From Bathynomus jamesi (lineage: Eukaryota; Arthropoda; Malacostraca; Isopoda; Cirolanidae), in assembly GCA_023014485.1 (NCBI GenBank), contig JAJOZX010000480.1, positions 1,244,501-1,308,500 on the forward strand: DNA of 64,000 bases, read 5' to 3'. Of this stretch, positions 1-29,921 are shown piece by piece. The translations under genes were made by a program, and so were the position numbers. Within the stretch, counting starts at the first letter, position 1; each line of letters begins with the position of its first letter. The notes beneath the pieces were generated by a model. It did no database searches and was not told where the DNA came from. It was given only the letters and a program-made list of their open reading frames with translations.

Positions 1-146
1 AATCCAGTCGAGGACTTTGTATTTTCTGACCGCCCGTGGTGGGGCGTGGTTCGGATTTCACGTTAAACTGTGGGTCTAAGGTGGAGTGATAAGCTTGGCC
101 TTCGTCAGAATGAACAGTTCGGGCGGAAGAAAAACCAAGGTTAAAC
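1..146 (+). repeat. SINE tail (tRNA-headed family), 5' end cut by window
   Basis: Matches the 3' half of the copies at 47480-47625 (+) and 15376-15500 (-): GGGGCGTGGTTCGGATTTCA, then a TAAGGTGGAGTGA block and CAGAATGAACAGTTCGGGCG. It ends just before a (TA)n tract. Confidence 0.7.
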
Positions 147-159
147 AAGGTGTGTGTAT

Positions 160-256
160 ATATATATATATTATATATATATATATATATATAATATATA
201 TATATACCGCAGGTCGATCCTGAACCGTCGTGCAAACTCAACAAAAGTAAGTAAAG

Positions 257-300
<44 letters not shown>
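160..300. repeat. (TA)n tracts around a dispersed-repeat fragment
   Basis: (TA)n blocks at 160-206 and 259-300. Between them 208-262 has GCAGGTCGATCCTGAACCGT, a block shared with 23474-23520 and, inverted, with 46938-46960 and 50985-51005. Confidence 0.6.
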
Positions 301-302
<2 letters not shown>

Positions 303-303
<1 letters not shown>

Positions 304-362
304 TCAATAAGCGAAAGGCCTTGGAATCGCTTAATTTTTCCCTTGTGGGTTTGCATCATTTA
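303..362 (+). mobile_element. Penelope-like 3' UTR fragment with half hammerhead motif
   Basis: GCGAAAGGCCTTGGAATCG followed by a CCTTGTGGGTTTGCA block repeats the sequence after the Penelope-like element at 41655-41700. Only the GAAA/stem III/stem I 3' half of the ribozyme-like motif remains. Confidence 0.6.
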
Positions 363-402
363 TCATTTTCATGTGTTTATGAAGTTCATCATATACAGTG
401 TA

Positions 403-411
<9 letters not shown>

Positions 412-471
<60 letters not shown>
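412..471. repeat. (TA)n microsatellite
   Basis: About 30 TA units, followed by a (GT)n run at 489-508. Confidence 0.95.
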
Positions 472-475
<4 letters not shown>

Positions 476-524
476 GATTGAACTCAGAATGTGTGTGTGT
501 GTGTGTGTACTTGTTTAATATTCC

Positions 525-640
525 ACATATATTCCACCAAGCCAGGCCTAGAGGCGGGGCCACCAGTTTGACCTTCATGTGAAGAGAGACCAACACACGG
601 AATATCAACGAGATTTAACGAGGTACGAGGTTTAATTACA
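525..640 (+). mobile_element. non-LTR retrotransposon 3'-end fragment
   Basis: CCAGGCCTAGAGGCGGGGCC encodes the end of the [11 protein letters not shown] tail found at the end of the copies at 63080-63120 and 24530 (-), followed by the same AGAGACCAACACACGGAA 3' UTR. A dead-on-arrival 5'-truncated copy. Confidence 0.75.
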
Positions 641-686
641 TAATTTTGTTCTTTCTGTTATTTTAAAATTCTGTATGAATACTTAC

Positions 687-19116
<18,430 letters not shown>

Positions 19117-19767
19117 TTTGATTATTTTTTTGTCCTTTTAAAAGTCTTTTAAAAATTAATGAGTCATTTAGACTTAATTGGTGTAATAAAACTTAAAAGT
19201 TTAATGAGCTTTATCAAATTAAATTTTAAAAGGCAATTTTATATCAAATAAAATCCGTGGATCATTAAAGTTTTTCTTTTGAAAAGTTCCTTTAAGGCAA
19301 AGCGTACAATAGATAAAAATTGCAAAATTCAATCAGTGATCGCAATTATATCTATTTGGTCTTTCACAAGCAGTATTTTTAACTGTTAACCTAAATAACA
19401 ACTGTTAAAAAGGCAGTTAAAAAGATAAAAATCGTTCGGGAATCACTTAATTATCCTGAAGCGTGAAATAGTTAATAACCCTCAAATCGTGACGTGCAGT
19501 AGTAATCTTTGCACTGATTTATTAATTAACGTCTTAAAAATTGCGCCCGTTATCACAAACGTCCTCTTCAGACACACAACCTACGTTCCTCATCCGAAGA
19601 AAGTCCACAGTGAACTGAAGAACGAGAGATTTGAGACTTCTCAAACTTCTTTGGGATAAACTTCAACTGATGCTGGGCCTGGGGGGATTTCTCTTGAGTC
19701 CCCCATCGGAGGAGTTCCAATAGAAAACGAGATGCGAGTTTCAAGTTACCTGATGTACGATGATACA

Positions 19768-19826
<59 letters not shown>

Positions 19827-20320
19827 AATAAGTTCTACGAAATTTAATTTTCAATTGATATAACTGAAAAGTTTATATATCATATATTTATATATTTTAT
19901 AATTTTAATTATATATCTTGCCTGATTACAATTGTAATCATATACTACAGTATGTCTCAAGGAGGTACCGACCTCATTTATATTATTATTATTATTATTA
20001 CTATTACTATTACTATTATTATTATTTCCAATGAATAATCAATACACATTTTGTCATTCATAAATTATTATAGAAAAAAAATAATTATATTAATGGATCG
20101 AAAAAATTATTAAAAATGATTAAAATAAAAAAATGACATAAATTCTTTATTACTTCTACGAGTAAAAATGAATTTTTTAAGAGATTTGTTACAAATAAGA
20201 AAAATTATTTAGAAAAACAAATGTCTGTAAATTCGTTTGACAGCAAATAACGGTTCAGCGAAGAGAAATGGGGCATAACTAGATTAAAAAAAAAAAGAGG
20301 AAAATCCTTAAAATATTTCA
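19117..20320. other. Region upstream of CLCA: no gene
   Basis: Expected to contain the CLCA 5' UTR and promoter but no element can be assigned. Holds (TA)n at 19772-19823 and a TTA-rich run at 19980-20025. Confidence 0.4.
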
Positions 20321-20324
20321 AGTA

Positions 20325-20414
20325 CAGGGTGATAAAAAAAAAAGGTGTTTTAAAAAAAAAATAATTCGCAATACATTATTTTTGCTTGGGAACACCTTTT
20401 TTACGAACACCCTG
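20325..20414. mobile_element. Mariner-type MITE, 90 bp
   Basis: TA-flanked CAGGGTGATAAAAAAAAAAG ... CTTTTTTACGAACACCCTG; palindromic, non-coding. Confidence 0.7.
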
Positions 20415-20635
20415 TATATTAATGAATAAGTTACGAGTGAAGGAAATATAAGTTTCCATTCGAACAGCTTGTGAATGGGTGGAGCGCATTCAGAACATAT
20501 TAAAAGTTGGATTAATTCGAAACTATACGCGCATATACTCTATTTCAATCTAATTTTAATAATCCTTCGAAGAGATCACCTCCCATTAACTCCATATTTA
20601 CATGGAGTTATATATATATATATATATTATAAAAC

Positions 20636-23276
20636 TTGCTGTCGCATTCCGAACTTGAATCCTCCGAATTCTATAGCCTCTGGCTACGGCTTACATGCCA
20701 ATCTCAAGTTAAATACATCTGCGCTCTCTACCTTTCTCCTAATTCTACTGACTATCCAAAATTCTTTGACTACCTCACTTCCAAAGTGGAATACATTCTT
20801 TCTCACTCTCCTTTTGCTGAAATTTCCATTTTAGGAGATTTCAGTATTCACCACCACCTTTGGTTTTCCTCCCATTTCGCTAACATCCCTGGTGAACTAG
20901 CTTACAACTTTTCTCTCCTGAATTACCTAGAGCAGATTGTACAGCACCCTACTCGTATCTCCGATCGCCTTGGAGATAGGCTCAATATTCTGGACTTATT
21001 TCTTTCCTCTCATCCTTCTTTTTACTCTGTTAAACTTTTTTCTCCGTTTGGCTTCTCGGAACCACAATCTTATATCTGTTTCCTGTATCATCGCGCTAGT
21101 TCGGCCTTTGGACCTCCCAACAGTGTCTTTGACACTTTGGCGCAGTACTTAGGCAGTAGTTCTCTGATTTCTCGTGGAGTGATTACTGCTGTTTTCGTGG
21201 CCGAAGCGCTGAGCGCATCACGGAGGCGATTCTCTCGAGTATGGATCCATATTCTATTCCAACTACTAGTGCTAAAAAATTCCTTGGTTTAACTTTGTTT
21301 GTTCTAATGCTACCCGCAACAGAGAGGAGTCTTTCAGAAGGTACTGTCGCTATCCAACTCTTGACTCTCACAAAGCTTATATTTTTTGCTCAGAATCGTG
21401 CAAAATCTGTTCTTCAACTCGCCAAAAATTCCTCATCCGACGAAAATGTGAAAACCTACCCAGTTTTAATTCTTCTCGCTCTTTCTGGCACCTAGCCAAG
21501 AACCTATCGAATAACTTTACTTCTTCTTCTTTCCCTCCTCTTTTCCATTCTGACGGTTCAGTTACCGTCTCTTTTCCTTATAAAGCTGAACTCTTCGCTC
21601 AAATTTTCGCTTCTAACTCAACTATGGATGATTCCGGTGCTGTTCTTCCATCTCCTCCTTCCTCTGACTTATTACGTCCGATGTTAGAATCTCTTCAAAA
21701 GATGTTTTTTCTGACCCACCTGGACTCAACTCTAAGAAGGCGTACGGTGCTCATGATGTCCCTTCTCTTGTTCTCAAGAACTGTGCTTCAGTGCTGACAC
21801 CCTCCCTAGGCAAACTCTTTCGTCTTTGTCTTTCATTACTTTTCCATCCGGCTGGAAGTTCGCTTTCATTCTACGTGTCTCAAAGAACGGTGACAGCTGT
21901 CAACCAACTATCGTCCAATTGCTTTGATTTCTTGCCTTTCTAAAGTTTTTTAATCTATCCTTCATAAGAAGAAACTTAAACACCTCTCTTCCCACAATCT
22001 TCTTTCAGATCGTCAGTATGGGTCCCCCAAGGGACACTCTACTGGCGATCTTCTTGCCTATCTCTCTGATTGTTGGTCATCCTCCTTTCGGGATTTCGTG
22101 AAACCTTTGCTATTGCGCTCACACATCTAGAGCTTTTGATAGAGTCTGTCACAAATCTTTAGTTTCCAAAATGCTCTCCTTCGGTTACTCTCCTTCTATC
22201 TGTTTCTTCATTTCTAATTTCCTTTCTGGCCGATCTATAGCTACGGTTGTAGATGTTGTAGATGCTGCGGTTGTAGATCTATAGCTGCGGTTGTAGATGG
22301 CCACTGTTCTTCTCCTAAAGATATTAACGGTGTTCCTAAGTTCTGTCCGGTCACCCACTCCTTTCCTTTGATTTATCAATAATCTATTCAGTTGCGCTTC
22401 CTGTCCTATCCACTCATATGCCAATGATTCCACTCTTCACTTCTCCACCCGCTTCACAAGGGGCCTCTCTCCATGATTCGCGAGGGACGGCTATGGTGCA
22501 CCTGATCTCTGATCTTTCTGCTATCTCTGATTGGGGCAGAGAAAACCTTGTTTTCAATGCTTCAAAAACTCAGTTTCTTCATCTGTCTACTCGTCACAAT
22601 CTTTCACACGACTATCCCCTTATCTTCAACAATACACAACTCAGTCCGTCTTCTTCTTCTCTTAACATTCTTGGTGTTTCCTTTTCTCGTGATCTTTCCT
22701 GGAAAGATCACAGATACTATACTCTCTTTCTAAACAGCTTCTAAGAGGTTATGTGTGCTGTACTGTCTTCGTAGTTTCTTCACCCCCACTCAGTTGCTGT
22801 CTCTGTGCAGAGGTTTTGTCCACCCCTGTATGGAGTACGCTTCTCATGTGTAGGATGGCTCAAACCACACAGCTCTACTTGACCGGGTGGAATCAGAGGC
22901 TCTTCATCTCATCAATTCCTCGCCTCTTACTAACTGTTTTCAATCCATCTCTCTTCGCCGCAATCTTACCTCATTCTCTCTTTACTATCGCTATTATAAT
23001 GGACACTTGTTCTGAATCTCCAACTGCATGTCTCCTCCTTTAAGGAAGCACGCAGTACCACACTTTCGACACATTCTCATTCCTTTTCTGTCGCACTCTT
23101 TAACGCAAGAGTCACTCGGTATTTTCAGTCTTTCATCTACTGAACCGGTGAATCCTGGAACAATCTTCCTCAATCCATCTTTCCCCTTCTCTATGACCTC
23201 CAATCTTTCAAACGCAGTGTGTCCAGGCATCTCGAAAACCTTGGACACTGATTTTGGCTTTCTTCTTTCTTTATGA
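20636..23276 (+). pseudogene. Decayed non-LTR retrotransposon (R1/Jockey-like)
   Basis: Broken frames in order: an endonuclease segment (20636-21060) with [14 protein letters not shown] and [18 protein letters not shown] (the conserved GDF-H block), then reverse transcriptase pieces: NSKKAYGAHDVPSLVLKNC (21735-21780), RAFDRVCHKSLVSKM (22131-22175) and a C-terminal ASKTQFLHLSTRHN (22560). Many stops and frameshifts. The 5' end is truncated next to a (TA)n run (20610-20630). The clade is a guess from the endonuclease; it differs from the other non-LTR family in this window. Confidence 0.75.
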
Positions 23277-23279
23277 GAG

Positions 23280-23545
23280 GGAAGGGCGTTTTAGCGGGCA
23301 TTCGCGCTTGGCCCCCTCCTTCCTGTATAAAGGAAGAAGGGGCTCCCCCTTGAAGGGGGCTTCAAAGTTGTTGACCAGCCATGCGCGGCTGGCTAAAAGG
23401 GCAGAAGGAGATCGGAAAGCAATTCCCTCCTTCACCAAATCCCGCAAATGAGGTAAGATACTGCAGAGGGGTCGACGGCAGGTCGATCCTGAGCCGTCGT
23501 TCAAACCCTCATAATGTAACATAAAGTAAGTAACATATACAGTAT
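23280..23545. repeat. Dispersed GC-rich repeat next to LINE 3' end
   Basis: Has an AAGAAGGGGCTCCCCCTTGA hairpin (23330-23360), an AAATCCCGCAAATGAGG block inverted at 46985-47005, and GCAGGTCGATCCTGAGCCGT shared with 208 and, inverted, with 50985. Confidence 0.55.
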
Positions 23546-23566
23546 GTATATATATATATATATATA

Positions 23567-24470
23567 CAGGGCGTCCCAAAAAAATGTATACACACTTTAA
23601 CAGCTGATAGCTAATTGATGTTTCTTTCTTCCAAGTTAAACCCATTAGAATTAATAATGGCAGTCAGACTAAGCTTTGAACAAAGGAAATTCATTCTAAA
23701 ATGCTACTGGAAGTGTGAAAACGCAGTTGAAGTGCAAAGACAGTTTAGGAGGAAGTTTCAAACAGATCCACCAACGCGACTTACCATCACTCGAATTAGA
23801 GATAAGTTTGAAGCCGATGGAACTGTTCAGAATGTCCACAAGAAGCGTTCCGGAAGACCACGGACATCGACAAGCCCCACAAAGCAAGAAAGAGTACTGG
23901 AAACGTATCACCAAAGTCCAAAAAATCTGTGCGGCAAGCGAGTCGTGAGGTAGGAATTTCAGAATCGTCTGTCCAACGCATTTTGAAGCGCTGTCAATGG
24001 AAAAGTTACATTCCAAGATTAGTCCATGCTATTAATGAAGATGATGATCCGGACCGAAGAGGGAGTATTGCGAGTGGTACTTGGCACGATGTGGATGTGG
24101 ATTGGACGAAGGGGTTTCGTAGAATACCCTCCGCGTTCACCAGACCTCACACCACTAGACTTTTTTTATGGGGATACTTAAAAGACAAAGTCTACGCTAT
24201 AAAACCTGCAACAGTCGCTGAATTGAGAGCAGCCATTGAACGAGAATGCACACAAATACCAAACGAAATGTTTCGTGATGTTTGCGATTCTATTGCTTCG
24301 CGTTATCAGCAGTGCCTGGACCAGAACGGACGTCAGTTTGAAAACAGGCGTTGACAAAACAATTAAATAATGTCTGTAGATTCTATTACATTTTGAAAAT
24401 GAAATGTATTTTAATAAACACTGCCTTTATAATTATTTAAAGTGTGTATACATTTTTTTGGGACGCCCTG
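23567..24470 (+). mobile_element. Internally deleted Tc1/mariner element
   Basis: TIRs CAGGGCGTCCCAAAAAAATG / CATTTTTTTGGGACGCCCTG, about 33 bp, flanked by TA. Carries the ends of one transposase gene on the plus strand. Confidence 0.9.
23657..24353 (+). pseudogene. mariner transposase, catalytic core deleted
   Basis: Starts MAVRLSFEQRKFILKCYWKC with a paired helix-turn-helix DNA-binding region ([31 protein letters not shown]) and GRPRTS linker. Near 24055 the frame jumps from DDDPDRR to the region just before the third catalytic Asp; the first two Asp blocks are missing. The third, in a shifted frame, precedes [12 protein letters not shown] and ends NGRQFENRR. It cannot be active but could be mobilised by a full-length relative. 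Confidence 0.85.
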
Positions 24471-24486
24471 TATATACCTTACCTTA

Positions 24487-26988
24487 TGAACCTTATGTTG
24501 TTTCGTGTGTTGGTCTCTCTTCACACGGAGGTCAAGCTGGTGGCCCCGCCTCTAGGTCTGGCCTGGTGGAGGAGCGAGTTACTTTCTTGCGCTCTCCACC
24601 GTACATAGCCAGGCACGCCCGGCTCATCTGGTACTGTCCTGAGCCAGGCATCCAGTCTTTTCTTGAAGACTTCAACTTTGACCCCCGTTACGTTTCTGAG
24701 GTCCTTAGGAAGCTGGTTGAAAAGTCTTGGCCCCCTGACACCAAGCTATTTTCCTTCAGGGTTGAGGAGGTCCCTTGTCGTGCTTTTAATTTGGGAACAC
24801 TACACATTCTGCCTTTCCTATTTTCCAGTGTTGTTTGAATGGTAATTGGGTTTAGTTTTAGGTTTGGTACCAGTTTTTCGATCATTTTCCATATGTAGAT
24901 TATGATGTACCTCTCTCTTCTTCTTTCCAGTGAGTACAGATTTAGTTTACGTAGTCTTTCCAGTAGTTGAGTTCTTTGCAGCCATCAATCTTGGCTGTGA
25001 AATGCCTTTGCGTTTCTTCTAGTTTATTAGTTTCTTCCTTTTTATATGGGGACGTCAAAACTGAGCAGTATTCAAGTTTTGGTATAATCAGTGTTTTTAG
25101 CAGGGGAATCATTACTGTCCTGTCCCTTCTCTTGAACGTTCTTAGAACCTGTCCGGCGACTCTTTTTGCTTTATTTATCGCTATCTGATTTTGTGTTTCG
25201 AATTTCGCATCATCTGTCATTATTATCCCGAGATCAATCGCTTTCATGCTTCTCTGGATTTCCTGTCTATCTGGAGCATAATATGCAGTCTGTTTAAGTT
25301 CTTTTCTACCCTATCTCAAGAGTTGAAATTTCTCGGCGTTGAATGACATGTTGTTGTCTTCTGACCATTTGTATATTTTGTTCGTGTCCCTCTGCAAGGC
25401 CTCCACGTCATGTACATCGCTGATTTTTCTGCTGATCTTTGTATCGTCTGCAAAGGATGTTACTATACTATTGCTGTTTACTCCGCTGTCTATGTCTGTT
25501 AGCATGATAATGAACAGGAGTGGGGCCAGTACTGTCCCTTGTGGTACTGAGCTGCGTACTTCCGATTCTGATGATGATATATCTTGAATTTTGACGACCT
25601 GCAGACGATCACTAAGGAAGTTGTAGATCCATTTTCCCACTTTGCCTGTTATTCCCATGTCTTTAATTTTTTGTCCTATTATACCATGGTCACATTTATC
25701 GAAAGCTTTAGCAAAATCTGTGTATATAACATCGTAGTTGTCATTGCCTTCCAATGCAGCTAGGATATTGTTGTAGTGCTCTATTAGTTGTGATAGGTAT
25801 GATCTACCTGATCGGAATCCATGCTGATTTTCGTTGAATCTTTCCCGTGTCTCCAGGAAATCATAAATTTTCTCTCTAACTATTCTTTCAAATACTTTGG
25901 TGAGGTGGGACGTCAATGACACTGGTCTATAGTTCTTTGCTTGAGATCTGTCCCCTCCTTTATATATAGGGACAATGTTTGCTCTTTTCAAGATGCTCGG
26001 TATTTCCCCAGTGTCTAGAGATCTTCTCCATATCCAGTATAAAGGTGTAGCGATTTCATTTCTACAGTTTTTAATCAATAATGCGTTCCAATTGTCCGGA
26101 CCTGCAGCTGAATGTAGTTTCATTTGTTCTATAGCTCTCGCTACATCTTCTGGGGTAAACTCAAAGTCTGTTATATACTCTCCTTGCAATTCCTCTTCAA
26201 AGAATGCATTTATGTCAGGTATCGCTTTGTCACTTTTTGGGGTACTGAAAACTGATTCATATTGAGCTCTCAATGTATCAGATATTTCTTTTGGATCGTC
26301 GGTTAGTTCATTATTTCCCGTCCTTAAGGGCCCAATAGCGGCGCGCGTTTTTGGTTTCCTTTTTGCATAGCTATAGAAGTATTTTGGATTTTCCTTTATT
26401 GCTTCTACCGCCTTTTCCTCTTCCCTCTCTGTATGGTCCTTAATCAGGGCTTGTATTTCCCTATCGATACCCTCCAGTTTTTCTTTTATTATTTTCCTGC
26501 CATTATCTCCGCAGTTTCCTAACTTCGCCTCCACTCTCTTTCTTTTGCGGAATAGTCTTCTCTTTTGCCTTTCTAGCCAGCTCCTCTTTCCGTTTGGCTG
26601 TGATTTCGGAGCATATTTTTCTAAAATTCTCAGCGTTTTTTCCTCCAAAGTTGTTAGCATTTCTTCCGTTGTTTTATTCTCGAAAATTGTTCTCCACTCT
26701 ATTTGGGCCATGTGCGATCTGATTGCTTCCCAATTTATAGTCTTCGAGTTTAAGTTAAAGGCCCCTAATTTACTTCTTTCCACAATATGTGTATTGTCTT
26801 CTAATGCTGCCATCATATTTGTTGATATCTCGATTAAGTTGTGGTCTGAGATAATGGTTGGGGTTATTTTTATATCAGCAATCAAGTTCGTGTTATTCGT
26901 GAATACCAGATCCAGGCAGTTATTTTTTCTGGTATTTTCTGTTATCTCCTGTGTCAGCATAAACTCGTTTGTGAGAGCCATCAACATT
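24487..26988 (-). pseudogene. Non-LTR retrotransposon (CR1/Jockey-superfamily), 5'-truncated
   Basis: Reads from the end of the apurinic endonuclease (NCLDLVFTN, SDHNLIEI) through a full reverse transcriptase: NYRPVSLTSHLTKVFERI, NQHGFRSGRS, YTDFAKAFDKCDH, SSVPQGTVLAPLLF and the catalytic SFADDTKI. The main frame (25311-26987) stops at a TAG (25311-25313) where the 61.7-kb copy has TAT (LLRYGR), so one nonsense mutation ended it. The C-terminal part continues to 24530, ending in the SLTS-type tail after ARPRGGA. 5' truncation abuts a (TA)n tract at 26988-27008. Related truncated copies lie at 525, 38352, 48418 and 61672. Confidence 0.88.
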
Positions 26989-27008
26989 TATATATATATA
27001 TATATATA

Positions 27009-29921
27009 TTAGGGTGTCACTAGGTAATAGGGGGAAAATTAAACGATGGATATTTTCCTATGACACCCACTAAAATTGTTCCATTTGGTGTAAAACATAC
27101 GGAAGAGAAATTTGGTCCTGATTGGTCATCATTTAAAGGTCGCCCTCGTCACTGAAAACAAGACCCATTTGTTGACGTCAACAAGCTGTTCAGTGTTCAC
27201 AGCTTGGGCCGAACCAGATAATAAAAAACAAGGCAATTTGGTGAAATAACGAAAGTAAGACACTTAAAAACGCAAAGAATACAAACAGTTTATTATATAA
27301 TCAAAATAGAAGACATAATTTGGCGAATAATGGTACAAAATGGAGAAGCAACAAAAGCAAAACTTTGAGAAATAAAAATACATATACAGTAGCAGAATAA
27401 TTGGTGCTCATACGCTGATCAGTGATTAGTTCTTTCGCGTCCTCACTAATGCTGATTTGTTCGGAGCTGGGTGTTGCTTTCTGTGGTCAGTGACAACTTG
27501 AACGAGGAACTGGAGCTGTTCTTCTTTCACTGTCAACTTTCCGTTCAGCTCCTTCACCAGAGCCACGGCCCGTTCTGCTCTGTCGTTCGCCACTGCAAGT
27601 TTGGAGACCACATCCCGAGCTTGCACGTATTCAGAGTTTGACGTCCATGAACTGGGATGGTGGAGCAGAAAGCAATCTGGCAACTGAAGTTTTGAGAAGA
27701 ATCCTCGGGTGTTCTTTGTGATCAGTTGCTCCAGTCCTTTGCTGTCACTGAGGAACATAGTATCAAGAACCAAAGGTCGTTTTGGCGGCATGTGAGGGGC
27801 TTCTTGATCTAACGCTGCAACCATGCTGCACTTCACTTCCATCGATATCCTCTCATCAAAGAACGCCAGACCCACTGCCTCCTCCGAATGGTACCACAGG
27901 TGCGCAGACAGCTTCTTGGTGGTACCATCAGAGATCTTCTTGTGCGGGTATCGAAGGAGCGTCCTCATCAATTCCCAATCATTCAGCGGAGCTTCGATGG
28001 ACAGATGAGCTGTTGCCCACGCTTTCATGTAAACTAGAACAGAAAAGAGGCAGATATCTCGAATTCCGCGTTCCTCAGTGTTCGTCAGTTTAAACTGTCT
28101 TCGGAAGAGCCAGATCTTGATGGCATAGAGCCCCTTAGCCATCCATCTCGCCCGGTGCATAGCACCATGGGCGCGGAAGTTTAGTCCCTTGTATGGAACT
28201 CCTCCAAGAAAGATGACGGAAAGATCGAGGAATTCCTGATAGTCATCACGAACTTGAAGTGCTTGTGATTTTGCAAACTCAATGAGCTCCGTTCTATGCT
28301 TAAAAATAGCTGCTTTGGTGAACGCATCTGTGTCCGCAGTTTTGGAACTGTTGCTGGTCAATGCGGGTCCAATAATCATGGAAGCGCTTGAAAAGCAGAA
28401 TTTCTGGACCGGTAGATACTGAATCTAGCGATGCTGCGAATGCCGCCTGTAGCACCAACTCCAGTACATGGTGTCTGCACGCGCAGTGTAACAGGTCACG
28501 TCCAACTTTTTCTTCCAGAAGAACACAAGTTCCTCCACGGTGGCCTGTGTTTGTCGCGGTTGTGTCGAAACACACAGATTTGACATGATCGGTCACTCCC
28601 CATTCATTCAGGCAATCTATGATGGCATTTGTTTGTGCCAGCGCGGTTCCTGACAGACGTTTTGGCACCCCGAGGAGCTGCTCTGTCCCGGAGCCAGATA
28701 CAAGAATAGGTAAGCGGTCAACATATTCTCGTGACGTCAGATCTTGCATGAGTTTTCCGTCCCAGTGAACAGTCAACGGACTATTGCCTTGGAACTCGCT
28801 CTTCAGTTGCCGAGCTTTAAGGGTACGGAATTTTTCACGCTGACGATGAATGGATCCACGATTGATGTTGTAGTCGCTAGCATCATGCCCTAAGCTGGAA
28901 GCTGCCTCAAACAGCAGATATGTGGCCTTTCTTGACGAGAGTTGCGTGCGATCAAGCGCTGCCGCCAATTCCGATGTCATGATGTTCTTCGTTGCTCTTT
29001 GTTTAGACGCTAACGAACCACCACATGCTCCTTTTTCTTCGCTATCATCTGAGCTGGAGGATGAGGACTCCAAAACCGCTTCGTTGGATACTGCCTCCAT
29101 TTCAGCTGCTGATCGCTTTCTTCGTTTCTCCTCTTCCTCCCGACGTCGAGTACAATCTTTGACTTGGCGCTGATGGGTCATGTCCAAACCTGCCATTGAA
29201 CCTGGACGTCCTTTCTGGCGCTGCTGCTGAAGGAACTCCCAATCCTCTGGGTACTTGACCAATTTCTCACAATCAGCGTGGGCGATGTCAAAGAGACGAT
29301 CGAGGCGTTCAATGAATTCTTTTTCTTTCGTCTTGTGTGAATCGCTCGTCCTTGAGGCGTGTTTTTTGAGTCCTTTCCACTCCTCGAAGACTTTATCCAG
29401 TTTGCTGACGCAGTGTGTCTCGAGTCTGGTTGGAATGTGAGCTTTCTCCCAGAAGGACATCACTGCTCGAAGTGACTTCCTCAACGCGTTACGTATTGTC
29501 ATTTTCTTTTCATGGTGAAGGTAAAGGAAGTAACCGAATGCTTGCCTGTAGGAAGGAAGCTTGCATCCTTTCACCTCATCAACCGCTGCCCCTAATAGGT
29601 ATATACACTTCCGGGTTTCCATCACCAGAAATCACGTAGCTGAAATGAGAAACGGTGAATCGTTAAGTATTGTTCACTTTATTTCTCAGATATTCAGACA
29701 CACACAGATACACACACACACACATATATAGAGATATATAGATATCTAATGAACGATTATGGAGACGCCGCGCAAGCATTAAACTTTGGAAGGCGGGGGC
29801 GACCTTTTATAGTTATTCAAATAAAAAGATTTTTCAGTCACCATGATTTTTTTACCAATGGAATAGATTCGCGGGGTGTCAGCATGAAAATTTCAAACTT
29901 TGCATTTAAGTGACACCCTAA
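27009..29921. mobile_element. TIR element A, unclassified DNA transposon
   Basis: Ends TTAGGGTGTCACTAGG and, inverted, AAGTGACACCCTAA, inserted in (TA)n. Each end has a second inverse GTGTCA block ~40 bp inside (27059, 29876). Contains one minus-strand gene with a single frameshift. The target duplication cannot be read because the flanks are TA repeats. Confidence 0.75.
27426..29625 (-). pseudogene. Putative RNase-H-like transposase of element A, one frameshift
   Basis: Two frames (28300-29625, then 27426-28379) overlap at a frameshift near 28340 and together give about 740 residues. Seen: a basic stretch (RRREEEEKRRKR, ~160-171) and a Ser/Asp run (~187-195); then VHWDGK (Asp ~289), CFDTTATNTG (Asp ~354) and LLHCACRHHVLEL (~378-390). 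After the shift come GAMHRARWMAKGLYAIKIW and a coiled C-terminus. The D...D...CxxH pattern resembles RNase-H-fold transposases of the hAT type, where the second Asp sits in a D-x-x-x-N context and CxxH follows. I do not recognise a named superfamily. The paralogue in element B confirms these blocks as conserved. Transposase role is inferred from TIRs and motifs. Confidence 0.7.

Noticed and set aside
154..608. Open frames encoding long Tyr-Ile or Thr-His runs
   Set aside because: They are translations of (TA)n and (CA/GT)n microsatellites; the same applies near 4226, 6436, 36147, 47567, 49062, 61495 and 63127.
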